Positions 43,082-51,446 of a stretch of DNA of 64,000 nucleotides are shown here, piece after piece. Under the pieces are notes generated by a model. The model did not search any database. It had not been told where the DNA came from and saw only the letters and a program-made list of their open reading frames with translations. How positions within the stretch are numbered: position 1 is the stretch's first letter; each line of letters begins with the position of its first letter. This stretch comes from Bradyrhizobium canariense (GTDB lineage Bacteria > Pseudomonadota > Alphaproteobacteria > Rhizobiales > Xanthobacteraceae): contig NZ_LT629750.1 in the NCBI RefSeq assembly GCF_900105125.1, forward strand, positions 558,001 through 622,000, written 5' to 3'. The position numbers and the translations under genes are program-made.

Positions 43082-44389
43082 GTGTCGCAAAATCTAGCAG
43101 AGATCGCCAAACAACGCGGTATTCGTTATTTCATGATCTCGTACACGGACCTGTTTGGCGCCCAACGCGCGAAGTTGGTTCCCGCCGCGGCAATCGCCGA
43201 GATGCAGAGAGATGGCGCAGGCTTTGCGGGATTCGCAACCTGGCTCGATATGACGCCCGCACATCCCGATCTTTTCGGGGTTCCCGATCCCTCATCGTTC
43301 ATCCAGTTGCCGTGGCGCAAGGATGTGGCGTGGGTACCGGCCGATTGCGTGATGGAGGACAAGCCGGTCCTGCAGGCGCCGCGCGTCGTGCTCAAGAACC
43401 TTGTCGCCGAGGCGGCCAAGCAGGGGTTGCGGATCAAGACTGGCGTCGAGGCCGAGTTTTTCCTGATCGATGCCGATGGCGGCGTGATTTCGGATGCCAA
43501 GGACAATGCGACCAAGCCGTGCTACGACCAGCAAGCCTTGATGCGTCGCTACGATATCATTTCCGAGATTTGCGATTACATGCTCGAGATGGGGTGGCAG
43601 CCCTATCAAAACGACCATGAAGACGCTAACGGCCAGTTTGAAATGAACTGGGCTTTTGACGACGCGCTCGTTACCGCGGATCGCCACTCCTTCTTCAAGT
43701 TCATGGTGCGATCGGTCGCCGAGAAACATGGCTTGCGCGCCACCTTCATGCCAAAACCGTTCCCGGCGTTGACCGGATCGGGGTGCCACGTGCACGTCTC
43801 GGTCTGGGATCAGGCCGGAACGACCAACAGGTTTCACGACGATGCCGACGAGATGGGGCTTTCCAAGCAGGGCTATGGCTTCCTCGGCGGAATCATGAAG
43901 CATGCCGAAGCTATCGCCGCGATTACCAATCCGACCGTCAATAGCTACAAGCGCATCAATGCGCCGCGCACGGTGTCAGGCGCGACCTGGTCGCCCAACA
44001 CCGTCACCTGGACAGGCAACAATCGCACGCACATGGTGCGCGTTCCCGGCAAGGGAAGATTCGAACTTCGTCTGCCGGATGGCGCGGCCAACCCCTATCT
44101 GTTGCAGGCGGTATTGATCGCGGTCGGTCTGGAAGGCATCGCGTCCAAGGCGGATCCCGGCAAGCGCTACGATATCGACATGTATCAGCTTGGCCACACG
44201 GTGACGAATGCGCCCAAATTACCCCTCAATCTGCTGGATGCGCTGCGTGCATTCGACAAGGATGAAAGCCTCAAGGCCGCCCTGGGCAACGAATTCTCGA
44301 GCTCCTATGTCAAGATGAAGCTGCAGGAGTGGAACAGCTATACATCTCACTTCACCCAATGGGAGCGAGACGCGACGCTGGATATTTGA
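43082..44389 (+). CDS. gmaS: gamma-glutamylmethylamide synthetase
   Basis: A 435-residue glutamine synthetase-like enzyme (type III/GlnT branch) that joins methylamine to glutamate with ATP. Features are ISYTDLFGAQRAKLVPAAAI at the N-terminus, TGVEAEFFLIDADGG near residue 120, NDHEDANGQFEMNWAFDDA near residue 180, and GSGCHVHVSVWD near residue 236, with the Arg pocket NNRTHMVRVPGKGRFELRL near residue 315. GTG start. The C-terminus is EWNSYTSHFTQWERD, which recurs in the deleted copy at 56 kb. It is the entry enzyme of the N-methylglutamate pathway and the usual marker gene for it. Confidence 0.92.
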   Translation: MSQNLAEIAKQRGIRYFMISYTDLFGAQRAKLVPAAAIAEMQRDGAGFAGFATWLDMTPAHPDLFGVPDPSSFIQLPWRKDVAWVPADCVMEDKPVLQAPRVVLKNLVAEAAKQGLRIKTGVEAEFFLIDADGGVISDAKDNATKPCYDQQALMRRYDIISEICDYMLEMGWQPYQNDHEDANGQFEMNWAFDDALVTADRHSFFKFMVRSVAEKHGLRATFMPKPFPALTGSGCHVHVSVWDQAGTTNRFHDDADEMGLSKQGYGFLGGIMKHAEAIAAITNPTVNSYKRINAPRTVSGATWSPNTVTWTGNNRTHMVRVPGKGRFELRLPDGAANPYLLQAVLIAVGLEGIASKADPGKRYDIDMYQLGHTVTNAPKLPLNLLDALRAFDKDESLKAALGNEFSSSYVKMKLQEWNSYTSHFTQWERDATLDI

Positions 44390-44474
44390 TGGATCGTTTT
44401 GCAGAATGAAAATGCTGGACGGGTGATCGAGCCGACACTTGGACGCTGCACTGAACATTTGCAGAGCTGATCCA

Positions 44475-45000
44475 TTGAAAAGCCAGAAGATATCTTTCAA
44501 GGCGCGATGGCGCCGCGGGGATCTGCTTTTCGGTATATTATCGCGCTTAACCAGTAACGAAGCGTTCGGCCTGACATCGGTGGATCTCGTCGTGATCGAC
44601 GCGGAGCACAGCGATTTCGAGCGCGATAGACTCAGTCGTTGTCGGTCTGCGGCGCAGGCTGGGGTGTGAACGTCTTGGTCCGGTTGCCAGATATGGATCC
44701 GAAGGGCGTTCAGTACGCCATCAATATCGGGGCCGACGGGGTCATTATTCTGCACGTCGACGACGCCGGGGGGACGATTGGACTTACACTCGCCGCACCA
44801 GGTTGCGGACGATCTTCGGGTGGGCGGGCAGTGCATCCATATCTGTGCGTCGCGCGAGTAGCTGGATTGCTCGACGCTAGAAGAGGCGGTTGCAAAGGCC
44901 GTTTGTGTCGAAGTTATCCGGTACCGCGATTTCAGCTGAGCGGCGACCTCAGGCATGTTTGTGCCCCGACGACGTCGTGGTCTTGGGCGTGAACTTCGTC
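44475..45000 (+). pseudogene. HpcH/HpaI-type aldolase pseudogene
   Basis: Translated fragments in two frames match the start of an HpcH/HpaI aldolase: FKARWRRGDLLFGILSRL and VDLVVIDAEHSDFERDRL in one frame, then VNVLVRLPDMDPKGVQYAIN and GADGVIILHVDDA after a frameshift near 44645. Further shifts and stops follow (remnants VADDLRVGGQCIHICAS, LEEAVAKA). These enzymes cleave or form 2-keto-acids. It lies directly after gmaS on the same strand and is clearly inactive. Confidence 0.7.
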
Positions 45001-45048
45001 ACTGCGGCCGACAGGGTGGTGTGACTGACAGGAAATCGAAAAATAATG

Positions 45049-45063
45049 TTTCCTGATAAGAAA
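45049..45063 (+). promoter_or_regulatory. motif copy TTTCCTGATAAGAAA
   Basis: TTTCCT and the near-complement AAGAAA are separated by GAT. It lies 22 bases beyond the 3' end of the first XRE-cupin gene and 50 bases after the aldolase pseudogene. An AGGAAA half-site occurs at 45030-45035. Here it does not sit before a start codon, so it may mark a lost promoter. Confidence 0.45.
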
Positions 45064-45084
45064 TGGCTGATGTGTGCAACAAGA

Positions 45085-45747
45085 TTAGGCCCGGCGTCGC
45101 GGATAAATGATAATCGAGAGGTACGTCATCGGCCGTTTCACCAGCAATTCAGGTCCATGCAACGCGCTAGAGTCGAACAGCATGGAGTCGCCCGGGCGCA
45201 GCCGGTAGTTCTTGTTGCCGTGGCGATAGACGACCTCGCCGGTAAGCATATAGATGAATTCGGTGCCGGCGTGCTGAAAGCCGGTATAAGTCTCGGCCTC
45301 TTCCTTGATCTCGATGAGGTACGGTTCAACGCCGACGTCGTCACCGTGGACATGTCCGAGCAGTTGATAGACGTGTCCCACTTTTGTGCCCCGACGTTCG
45401 ATTACGACGCCTTGCTTGTCGCGGACGAATGAACAGTCGCGGCGCTCTTCGGATGCAGCAAACAATAAACTGAGGGGAATGGTGAGCGCATTCGCGATCG
45501 ACTGAAGCGTAGAAAGTGACGGCGAAATCTGGCCATTTTCAATCTTCGAAAGCATGCCGGCGGAGATGCTCGCTGCATTGGAAAGATCGAGAACCGAAAG
45601 ATCCAGCTCGCGACGAGTGTCTCTGATCTTGGCGCCGAGCGCGCGCTCCAGGCTTCGATTGGCTTCGACCGGCGCGTTCGAGCTCGTGCGATATTCGGTC
45701 TTCTCGACGACAGTTTCATGCACGTCCTCCGGAATCTTCCTCTTCAT
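45085..45747 (-). CDS. XRE-family regulator with C-terminal cupin (first paralog)
   Basis: A 220-residue regulator. The XRE-type HTH spans about residues 40-95 (LDLSVLDLSNAASISAGMLS, then KIENGQISPSLSTLQSIANA), and a cupin effector domain spans about residues 125-215 (FQHAGTEFIYMLTGEVVYRH, then LRPGDSMLFDSSALHGPELL). Such proteins usually repress amine, amino-acid or small-molecule catabolism. It is highly similar over its whole length to the regulator at 56503-57174. It is divergent from the ABC importer operon; the frame is open upstream to 45834, but MKRKIPEDV fits the domain layout. Confidence 0.87.
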   Translation of the reverse strand: MKRKIPEDVHETVVEKTEYRTSSNAPVEANRSLERALGAKIRDTRRELDLSVLDLSNAASISAGMLSKIENGQISPSLSTLQSIANALTIPLSLLFAASEERRDCSFVRDKQGVVIERRGTKVGHVYQLLGHVHGDDVGVEPYLIEIKEEAETYTGFQHAGTEFIYMLTGEVVYRHGNKNYRLRPGDSMLFDSSALHGPELLVKRPMTYLSIIIYPRRRA

Positions 45748-46033
45748 CGTTTGCCTTCTCGTCTGTCCGTGCGAGTCGTAACACGGCAGCGTGCGAGGCC
45801 TGCAACAAAAAGTTTTCCCACAGCCACTGCGCACGCTCCTGCGTCTTGCTCGTTCCCGACCGACGCATGCAACAACTTAGGATAGTGGTGGACGATTGCT
45901 CAGCAACAGGTGAGGACGCTGTTCGGAACGTGCTGTCGGGTCTGCTTAAACCTCTGCTCTGTATAGATCCTGTCAGTGCACAAATTTTACTCTTGAGAAA
46001 AAAATAATCGAATGTAATCGTATAGAAAATAGA

Positions 46034-46048
46034 TTTCGTCTCAAGAAA
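46034..46048 (+). promoter_or_regulatory. motif-like site before the ABC importer operon
   Basis: TTTCGTCTCAAGAAA matches TTTCCTGATAAGAAA at 11 of 15 positions and lies 25 bases before the binding-protein gene. A 7-bp inverted repeat, CTTGAGA (45992-45998) and TCTCAAG (46039-46045), overlaps it. The interval 45748-46072 is the divergent promoter region and holds no gene. Confidence 0.4.
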
Positions 46049-46072
46049 AATTGTCACCAGAGAGAGGTTGTT

Positions 46073-47389
46073 ATGCGGGCAGATCGTCGATCCTTTATGA
46101 AGGCTGCAACTCTTGGCGCGGCGGCCGCCGTTGCCGCGCCGTACGGATTCGTGAAGACCATCAATCAGGCGTGGGGCGCGCAGTCGTGGCTGAAGAAGGG
46201 CGAGCCCATCAAGATCGGTCTGCTGTTCTCACTCTCCGGCGGCTTGGCCGTGCCGGAGGAGGACTCGACCCTCGTCATGCAATACGCGATTGACGAGATC
46301 AACAAGAATGGCGGCATCGCCGGCTCGCCGATCGAGCCCGTCATTGTCGACGCCAAGTCCGATTTCAACGTCTACTCGGAAAAAACCAAGGAGCTGATCC
46401 TCCGTAACCGGGTGGTCGCGATCTTCGGCTGCTACACCTCGGCAAGCCGCAAGGCGATCCTGCCCACCGTGATGGCGCAGAACCATCTGCTTTATTATCC
46501 GACCTGTTACGAGGGCGCCGAGTGCACGCAGAACACGATCTGCACCGGGCCGTTGGCCAACCAGCATTCCAGGGATCTCATTCCCTTCATGGTCGAGCAG
46601 TTCGGCAAGAAGGTATTCTTCGTCGGCTCCAACTATGTGTGGCCGAAGGAGTCGAACAAGAACGCCAAGGTCTGGCTGGAGAAGGCCGGCGGTGAGTTGC
46701 TTGGCGAAGAATACATTCCGCTCGGCAGTTCGGAATTCGGCCCCGTGCTGAACAAGATCCGCGAAGCCAAGCCCAGCTTCATCTTCTCCACCGTGGTGGG
46801 GGCGTCCGATATCGCCTTCCACAAGCAGTTCAAGCAGGAAGGCTTCAAGGTGGATTCGATGCCGATCGCCTCGCTGACGACCGGCGAGATCGAAACCCGC
46901 GCGATGGGCAACGAGTTCGGCGCCGGCCATTTCCTGTCCGCGCCGTATTTCCAGGGCCTCGACAATCCGACCAACCACAAGTTTGTCGAGGGTTTCCTCA
47001 AGAGTAAATACGGCAAGAACGGCACAACCCACTACAACATGGAAGAAACCTATCTTTCCGCCTACGTGTTCAAATACGGTCTCGAAAAAGCGATCGCGGC
47101 AGGCGGCATCGAAGCGGTGACGCCACGCTCGATCCGGGACCACAGCGGCGGCGTCCGTGTCGAGGATGCGATTTCTCCGGAAGGCCTGGTCTGGATCGAT
47201 GATCAGAACTTCAACACCTGGCTGAAGCCGAAGATTGGTCAGTGCCAGGCCGACGGTAGCTTCAAGATCGTCAAGGCCTCGGCCGAGCACGTCGCGCCGG
47301 ATCCCTATTCGATCTACCCGGATCTTGGCAAATGTACCGCTGACGGCCTCAAGGCGGCGGACGGCAAGGTGCGCAAGAGCGTGATCTGA
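46073..47389 (+). CDS. amide/urea-type ABC transporter substrate-binding protein
   Basis: A 438-residue periplasmic binding protein with a twin-arginine-type signal (RADRRSFMKAATLGAAAAVA). The mature part matches the urea/short-chain amide branch of the branched-chain family (UrtA, FmdD): IKIGLLFSLSGGLAVPEEDS near residue 45, IFGCYTSASRKAILP near residue 120, and YYPTCYEGAECTQNTICTGP, a hallmark of urea and amide binders. The probable ligand is an amide or urea; dimethylformamide or N-methylformamide is an inference from the genes downstream. It is the first gene of a five-gene importer operon. Confidence 0.88.
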   Translation: MRADRRSFMKAATLGAAAAVAAPYGFVKTINQAWGAQSWLKKGEPIKIGLLFSLSGGLAVPEEDSTLVMQYAIDEINKNGGIAGSPIEPVIVDAKSDFNVYSEKTKELILRNRVVAIFGCYTSASRKAILPTVMAQNHLLYYPTCYEGAECTQNTICTGPLANQHSRDLIPFMVEQFGKKVFFVGSNYVWPKESNKNAKVWLEKAGGELLGEEYIPLGSSEFGPVLNKIREAKPSFIFSTVVGASDIAFHKQFKQEGFKVDSMPIASLTTGEIETRAMGNEFGAGHFLSAPYFQGLDNPTNHKFVEGFLKSKYGKNGTTHYNMEETYLSAYVFKYGLEKAIAAGGIEAVTPRSIRDHSGGVRVEDAISPEGLVWIDDQNFNTWLKPKIGQCQADGSFKIVKASAEHVAPDPYSIYPDLGKCTADGLKAADGKVRKSVI

Positions 47390-47452
47390 AGTTCGGACCG
47401 TGATGCCATGTCCTGGCATCACGGCCGCAATCGGCTTGCGACGGAGCGGGTA

Positions 47453-48355
47453 ATGGCGATCGGATCGTTCTTCACGACCTTCGAATGGAGCGCATTCATC
47501 AATGCGCTCATTCTCGGAGTCAGCATCGCCAGCATTTGGCTGATTGCGGCGCTGGGGCTGACGATCATCTATGGCGCGGCCGGTGTCATCAACATGGCGC
47601 ATGGCGAATTCATCATGCTGGGGGCGTACAGCTCCTACATGCTGCAGAGCTTCCTGGGGCTGCCGTTTGTGTTCTGCGTTCCGGCTTCATTTCTGATCGT
47701 GGCGGCGGTGGGGCTGGTGCTCGAACGCGGCCTGATCCGCTATCTGTACAAGCGCCCGCTGGATACGCTGCTGGCCACTTTCGGTGTCTCGCTCGTGCTG
47801 ATGCAGGGTGTGCGGCTGATCTTCGGCAGCGATCCGAAATACATCGCGGTGCCGCCGATCTTTTCCAGCAACATTCAGTTCGCTTTCGTGAACATCTCGG
47901 TGTTCCGTCTCGTGGTTCTGCTCGTGACGATCGCGATCGTCACGGCGTTGTGGGCGCTGTTCTACCGCACGCGCTTTGGCGTACAGGTGCGAGCCGTCAT
48001 GCAGGACAAGGAGATGGCGGCGTCCTTTGGGGTCAATGCGGACCGCATCTACATGCTGACCTTTGCGCTCGGCGCCGGGCTTGCGGGACTCGCGGGCTCG
48101 CTGTTCGGCGTCCTCAACATCGTCCTTCCGACGATGGGGACGGCTTATGTCGTGCAGGCCTTTCTGGTCGTCGTGGTCGGCGGCGGAACGCTTGCCGGCA
48201 GCGTCGCTGCGGGTGGCGCGACCGGCGAGTTGCAATCGATCTTCGCCTATTTCACCAACGACACCTTCGCTCGTTTCGTTCTGTTCGTGCTGATCGTGGT
48301 GTTCCTGCGGATCCGGCCTCAGGGGCTATTCACGCCGGCTGCAAAGCGTCGCTAG
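47453..48355 (+). CDS. ABC transporter permease (UrtB/LivH type)
   Basis: A 300-residue inner-membrane permease with about eight transmembrane helices. Family features are IWLIAALGLTIIYGAAGVIN near residue 27, MAHGEFIMLGAY, and RAVMQDKEMAASFGVNADRI near residue 180 (the ATPase-contact loop), followed by GTLAGSVAAGGATGELQSI. It pairs with the next permease to form the channel. The start MAIGSFFTTF was preferred over an upstream in-frame ATG at 47408 that is preceded only by the end of the binding-protein gene. Confidence 0.87.
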   Translation: MAIGSFFTTFEWSAFINALILGVSIASIWLIAALGLTIIYGAAGVINMAHGEFIMLGAYSSYMLQSFLGLPFVFCVPASFLIVAAVGLVLERGLIRYLYKRPLDTLLATFGVSLVLMQGVRLIFGSDPKYIAVPPIFSSNIQFAFVNISVFRLVVLLVTIAIVTALWALFYRTRFGVQVRAVMQDKEMAASFGVNADRIYMLTFALGAGLAGLAGSLFGVLNIVLPTMGTAYVVQAFLVVVVGGGTLAGSVAAGGATGELQSIFAYFTNDTFARFVLFVLIVVFLRIRPQGLFTPAAKRR

Positions 48356-48387
48356 CAGCGTCAGTACGATCGAAAAGGGACGAGAAG

Positions 48388-49491
48388 ATGAACCTCTATC
48401 ACAAGGTGAGCGCCCAATGGTTGGCTTATCTGGTGTTCTTCGTAGTCCTCGCGGCGGTGCCGCTGGCGGTGAGTGACATGTTCCTTCTCAACCAGCTTGC
48501 GACCTACGGCGTGTTTGGCATGCTCGCGCTGTCGATAAGCCTGTGCTGGGGTTTCGGCGGCATTCTTAACCTGGGGCAGGGCATTCCCTTTGGTCTTGGC
48601 GCCTACGGCATGGCCATGACCATGCAGATGCAGTCGCAGGATGCGGCGAACCCGATGCCGCCCTTTATGCTCAACAACAGTCTGGATCATCTCCCGTTGC
48701 TATGGGTGCCGTTTGGCAACACGACGGTGGGCATCGTGCTTTCCCTGGTGGTGCCGACACTGTTCTGCGCGATTTTCGGTAGTCTCATGTTCCGCGCCCG
48801 GGTATCGGGGCCGTTTTTTGCCATCATGACGCTCGCGATGCTGAGCGCATGGTACACACTGATCCTCGACATTCAGCCCTACACCAACGGCGTCAACGGT
48901 ATTACGCCGCCGGCGCCCTTGAAACTGGGTGATCTCGCGATCGACCCCTACAGCGCCGGCGCCTATTGGCTGGTGCTCGCTCTCCTGGCCGGGGCGACGG
49001 TGGCGGCCAAGCTGATGACCCGCAGCCGGTTCGGTCTTGTCGTGCAGGCCATTCGCAACGACGCCGAGCGCGTGCGCTTTCTCGGCTACAACGTCGCAGG
49101 TTATGAGACGGCGATTTATACTGTCTCCGGCTTCTTCGCCGCGGTGGCGGGCTGCTGCTGGGTCATGATGACGCAATACGTCTCGCCCGCGCAATTCGAT
49201 ACCACCTTCAGCCTGTCGATGGTGATCTGGGCCGGCATCGGCGGCCGGATGTCGCTGCTGGGGTCCATTCTCGGCGCGTTCCTCATCCAATCGGCGCAGA
49301 GCTATCTGGGCGACACATTCCTCAACACCTGGCTGTTGGTGCTCGGCGCCTTCTTCATCCTGGTAGTCCGCTTCCTCCCCAAGGGTCTGATCGGTTTGCT
49401 GGAGAGCGCTCTGGCGCGCCTGTCGGCCGGCTCAAAGAAGGGCGGCAACGGCGTATCGGCCCATCGTCTCTTCCCGCAGCCGGGCGAATAG
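48388..49491 (+). CDS. ABC transporter permease (UrtC/LivM type)
   Basis: A 367-residue permease of the second type, with about nine transmembrane segments. Features are LCWGFGGILNLGQGIPFGLG near residue 52, and RSRFGLVVQAIRNDAERVRFLGYNV near residue 214, the cytoplasmic loop that contacts the ATPases. The segment EFDTTFSLSMVIWAGIGGRM-like region (here FDTTFSLSMVIWAGIGG) is also typical. The ATG at 48388 follows GGGACGAG. A longer open frame that begins at 47485 only reads the previous permease gene out of frame before it reaches this start. Confidence 0.87.
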   Translation: MNLYHKVSAQWLAYLVFFVVLAAVPLAVSDMFLLNQLATYGVFGMLALSISLCWGFGGILNLGQGIPFGLGAYGMAMTMQMQSQDAANPMPPFMLNNSLDHLPLLWVPFGNTTVGIVLSLVVPTLFCAIFGSLMFRARVSGPFFAIMTLAMLSAWYTLILDIQPYTNGVNGITPPAPLKLGDLAIDPYSAGAYWLVLALLAGATVAAKLMTRSRFGLVVQAIRNDAERVRFLGYNVAGYETAIYTVSGFFAAVAGCCWVMMTQYVSPAQFDTTFSLSMVIWAGIGGRMSLLGSILGAFLIQSAQSYLGDTFLNTWLLVLGAFFILVVRFLPKGLIGLLESALARLSAGSKKGGNGVSAHRLFPQPGE

Positions 49492-49500
49492 GGGGCGATC

Positions 49501-50244
49501 ATGGGCTTTCTTGAGATCCATAACCTCAGCAAGAGCTTCGATACCGTTGGAGTGATCAACGATTTCAGCATGGAGCTCGTCGAGTTGACGTTGTGTTGCC
49601 TGGTCGGCCCGAACGGTGCCGGCAAGACGACGACGATGGACCTGATCACCGGCCGACAAAAGCCGACATCGGGCCGGATTGTGTTCTGCGAAGACGATAT
49701 TACGGGTCTCGACGAGCACGAGATCGCCCGGCGCGGCATCGGCCGCAAGTTCCAGGTACCCGCCGTATTCCGCGACCTGACCGTCCATCAGAACCTCGAA
49801 GTCGCCTACAGCCGCAGCACCCATCCGTTGAAGAACATGTTTCGGTTCAAGGAGCCGTTATTCGCCGCCAAGCTGGATGAGGTGCTGGCGCTTACAGGGC
49901 TTTCCGGACGGCTGAATGACGAGGCGGGCATCCTGTCGCACGGCGAAACCCAATGGCTCGAGATCGGGATGGTGCTGATGCAGAACCCGCGCCTTCTGCT
50001 TTTGGACGAGCCTGTCGCCGGCATGACCGAGCCCGAGATTGAGAAGACCGTGGCGATCCTGAACAATCTTAAGCGCACCAATACGCTCCTGGTTGTGGAG
50101 CACGACATGGCGTTCGTTCGCGAAATCGCCGACGTCGTCACCGTGATGCATATGGGCAGCCTGCTCGCACAGGGACCGATCAGCGAGATCGAGACCAACG
50201 AGCGCGTCCGGGAAGTCTATCTCGGCGAGACGGAAGAAGCTTGA
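49501..50244 (+). CDS. ABC transporter ATP-binding protein (UrtD/LivG type)
   Basis: A 247-residue ATPase. Walker A is GPNGAGKTTTMDLITG near residue 37; the Q-loop region is GRKFQVPAVF; the signature is LSHGETQWLEIGMVLMQNP near residue 145, in which GETQ replaces the usual GQ/EQ as in UrtD proteins; and Walker B is LLLLDEPVAGMT. It is 9 bases after the second permease and its stop codon is next to the start of the second ATPase, so translation is probably coupled. Confidence 0.9.
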   Translation: MGFLEIHNLSKSFDTVGVINDFSMELVELTLCCLVGPNGAGKTTTMDLITGRQKPTSGRIVFCEDDITGLDEHEIARRGIGRKFQVPAVFRDLTVHQNLEVAYSRSTHPLKNMFRFKEPLFAAKLDEVLALTGLSGRLNDEAGILSHGETQWLEIGMVLMQNPRLLLLDEPVAGMTEPEIEKTVAILNNLKRTNTLLVVEHDMAFVREIADVVTVMHMGSLLAQGPISEIETNERVREVYLGETEEA

Positions 50245-50246
50245 CG

Positions 50247-50945
50247 ATGCTTTTGTCGATGGATCGCGTCACCTCCTATTATGGCAAAACGCCTATCCTG
50301 AAGGACTTTTCGTTCGGGGTCCAGCAAGGCAAATGCGTTTGTGTGCTGGGCCGTAATGGCGTCGGCAAGACCACCCTGATGCGGACGATCATGGGACTGA
50401 CCGATCGTTCCGTCGGCGACATCGCCATCGAAGGGCAAAACATCAATTCATCTCCCACCTATCTCCGGGCAAAGCTCGGGATCGGCTACGTTCCGCAGGG
50501 GCGGGGAATTCTTTCGGAATTTACCGTTCGGGAAAACATTCTCCTGGGGACCTTCGCGCGCCACGACGGTCGTTCGGAGATACCCGAGATTTGCCTTCAG
50601 ATGTTCCCCGATCTGAAGGTTAGTCTCGACCGCCGGGCAGGTCTTCTGTCCGGCGGTCAAAAACAGCAACTCGCGATCGCCCGTGCGCTTGCAGTCGATC
50701 CGAAGATTCTTCTGCTCGACGAGCCGACCGAAGGCATCCAGCCGAACATCGTCCACGAGATCGGCGAGACCTTGCTTACGCTCAATCGCAAGTTCGGCAT
50801 CACGCTGCTGTTGACTGAACAGCACATCCGGGTCGCGCGACGGCTCGGAGACACGTTCCTCATGGTCGATAACGGGCGCGTGGTCGCAAACGGACCGATG
50901 GCCGAACTAACCGACGGCGTCATCCACAAATACCTCACCATCTAG
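50247..50945 (+). CDS. ABC transporter ATP-binding protein (UrtE/LivF type)
   Basis: A 232-residue ATPase. Walker A is GRNGVGKTTLMRTIMG near residue 34, the signature is LLSGGQKQQLAIARALAVDP near residue 133, and Walker B is ILLLDEPTEGIQPNIV. It starts 2 bases after the first ATPase stop; a TTG at 50241 overlapping that stop is an alternative start. It completes the importer. DmfA1 follows after 18 bases, so the importer and the dmf genes are probably one transcript. Confidence 0.9.
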   Translation: MLLSMDRVTSYYGKTPILKDFSFGVQQGKCVCVLGRNGVGKTTLMRTIMGLTDRSVGDIAIEGQNINSSPTYLRAKLGIGYVPQGRGILSEFTVRENILLGTFARHDGRSEIPEICLQMFPDLKVSLDRRAGLLSGGQKQQLAIARALAVDPKILLLDEPTEGIQPNIVHEIGETLLTLNRKFGITLLLTEQHIRVARRLGDTFLMVDNGRVVANGPMAELTDGVIHKYLTI

Positions 50946-50963
50946 CCAGTATGGAGCAATCCC

Positions 50964-51404
50964 ATGATTCCGATCCCACGGAAGTCTTCCCCCGATGCCA
51001 AGCGCATGATCGACGAGCACAAGGAGTGCATCGATTCCATGAAGGGAGTTGCCGGCAATAGCGTGCTCAAATGCGCAACGCCCGGCGATACCACCACGGT
51101 GACCGGCGGCATTCACGAGGACTTTCAGCTCAACCGCGTTCTGCTGCGCATGCGCGCCCAGCCGGCCAAGGGCAAGCTCGTCGTCGTGTGCACCAAGGTC
51201 GAGAAGGAATGGCGCATCGCGCGGCTCTCGGGCATTCGGGGGGTGCCTCCGGAGTTCGCCACCGACAAGGTCTATGACAACGAACAGGACCCCCAGCACG
51301 ACATCTTCCTGATGCGGCTAGAAGAGTTCGCCGAGACCGACGGTTTTCCGGAGCACTTCCGCGAGGGGTGGAAGCGACGGGATGATATGTGGACCGTGAC
51401 CTGA
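50964..51404 (+). CDS. dmfA1: probable N,N-dimethylformamidase small (alpha) subunit
   Basis: A 146-residue protein directly before the large subunit, the order known for dmfA1-dmfA2. Its C-terminal half (EKEWRIARLSGIRGVPPEF, then HDIFLMRLEEFAE) resembles, from memory, the corresponding end of the 132-residue small subunit of characterised dimethylformamidases (EREW..RIA, then HAVFLRRIED). The N-terminal half (about residues 1-70) does not obviously match. In the known enzyme the small subunit is helical and wraps the catalytic subunit. Symbol and function are inferred; a search with the Paracoccus small subunit would settle it. Confidence 0.6.
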   Translation: MIPIPRKSSPDAKRMIDEHKECIDSMKGVAGNSVLKCATPGDTTTVTGGIHEDFQLNRVLLRMRAQPAKGKLVVVCTKVEKEWRIARLSGIRGVPPEFATDKVYDNEQDPQHDIFLMRLEEFAETDGFPEHFREGWKRRDDMWTVT

Positions 51405-51419
51405 TTTCCTAACGAAAAA
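51405..51419 (+). promoter_or_regulatory. motif-like site between dmfA1 and dmfA2
   Basis: TTTCCTAACGAAAAA matches TTTCCTGATAAGAAA at 11 of 15 positions and starts directly after the dmfA1 stop codon, 27 bases before the dmfA2 start. It might allow separate control of the large subunit, but the match is weak. Confidence 0.3.
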
Positions 51420-51446
51420 AGTAAAGCAAACGCTGAGGGCACAATC

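Noticed and set aside
46229..47602. 457-codon minus-strand open frame
   Set aside because: It lies opposite the substrate-binding protein gene, which has a clear signal peptide and family motifs.
47485..48387. Upstream extension of the second permease gene
   Set aside because: It reads the first permease gene out of frame; the real start at 48388 has a ribosome-binding site and begins a membrane segment.
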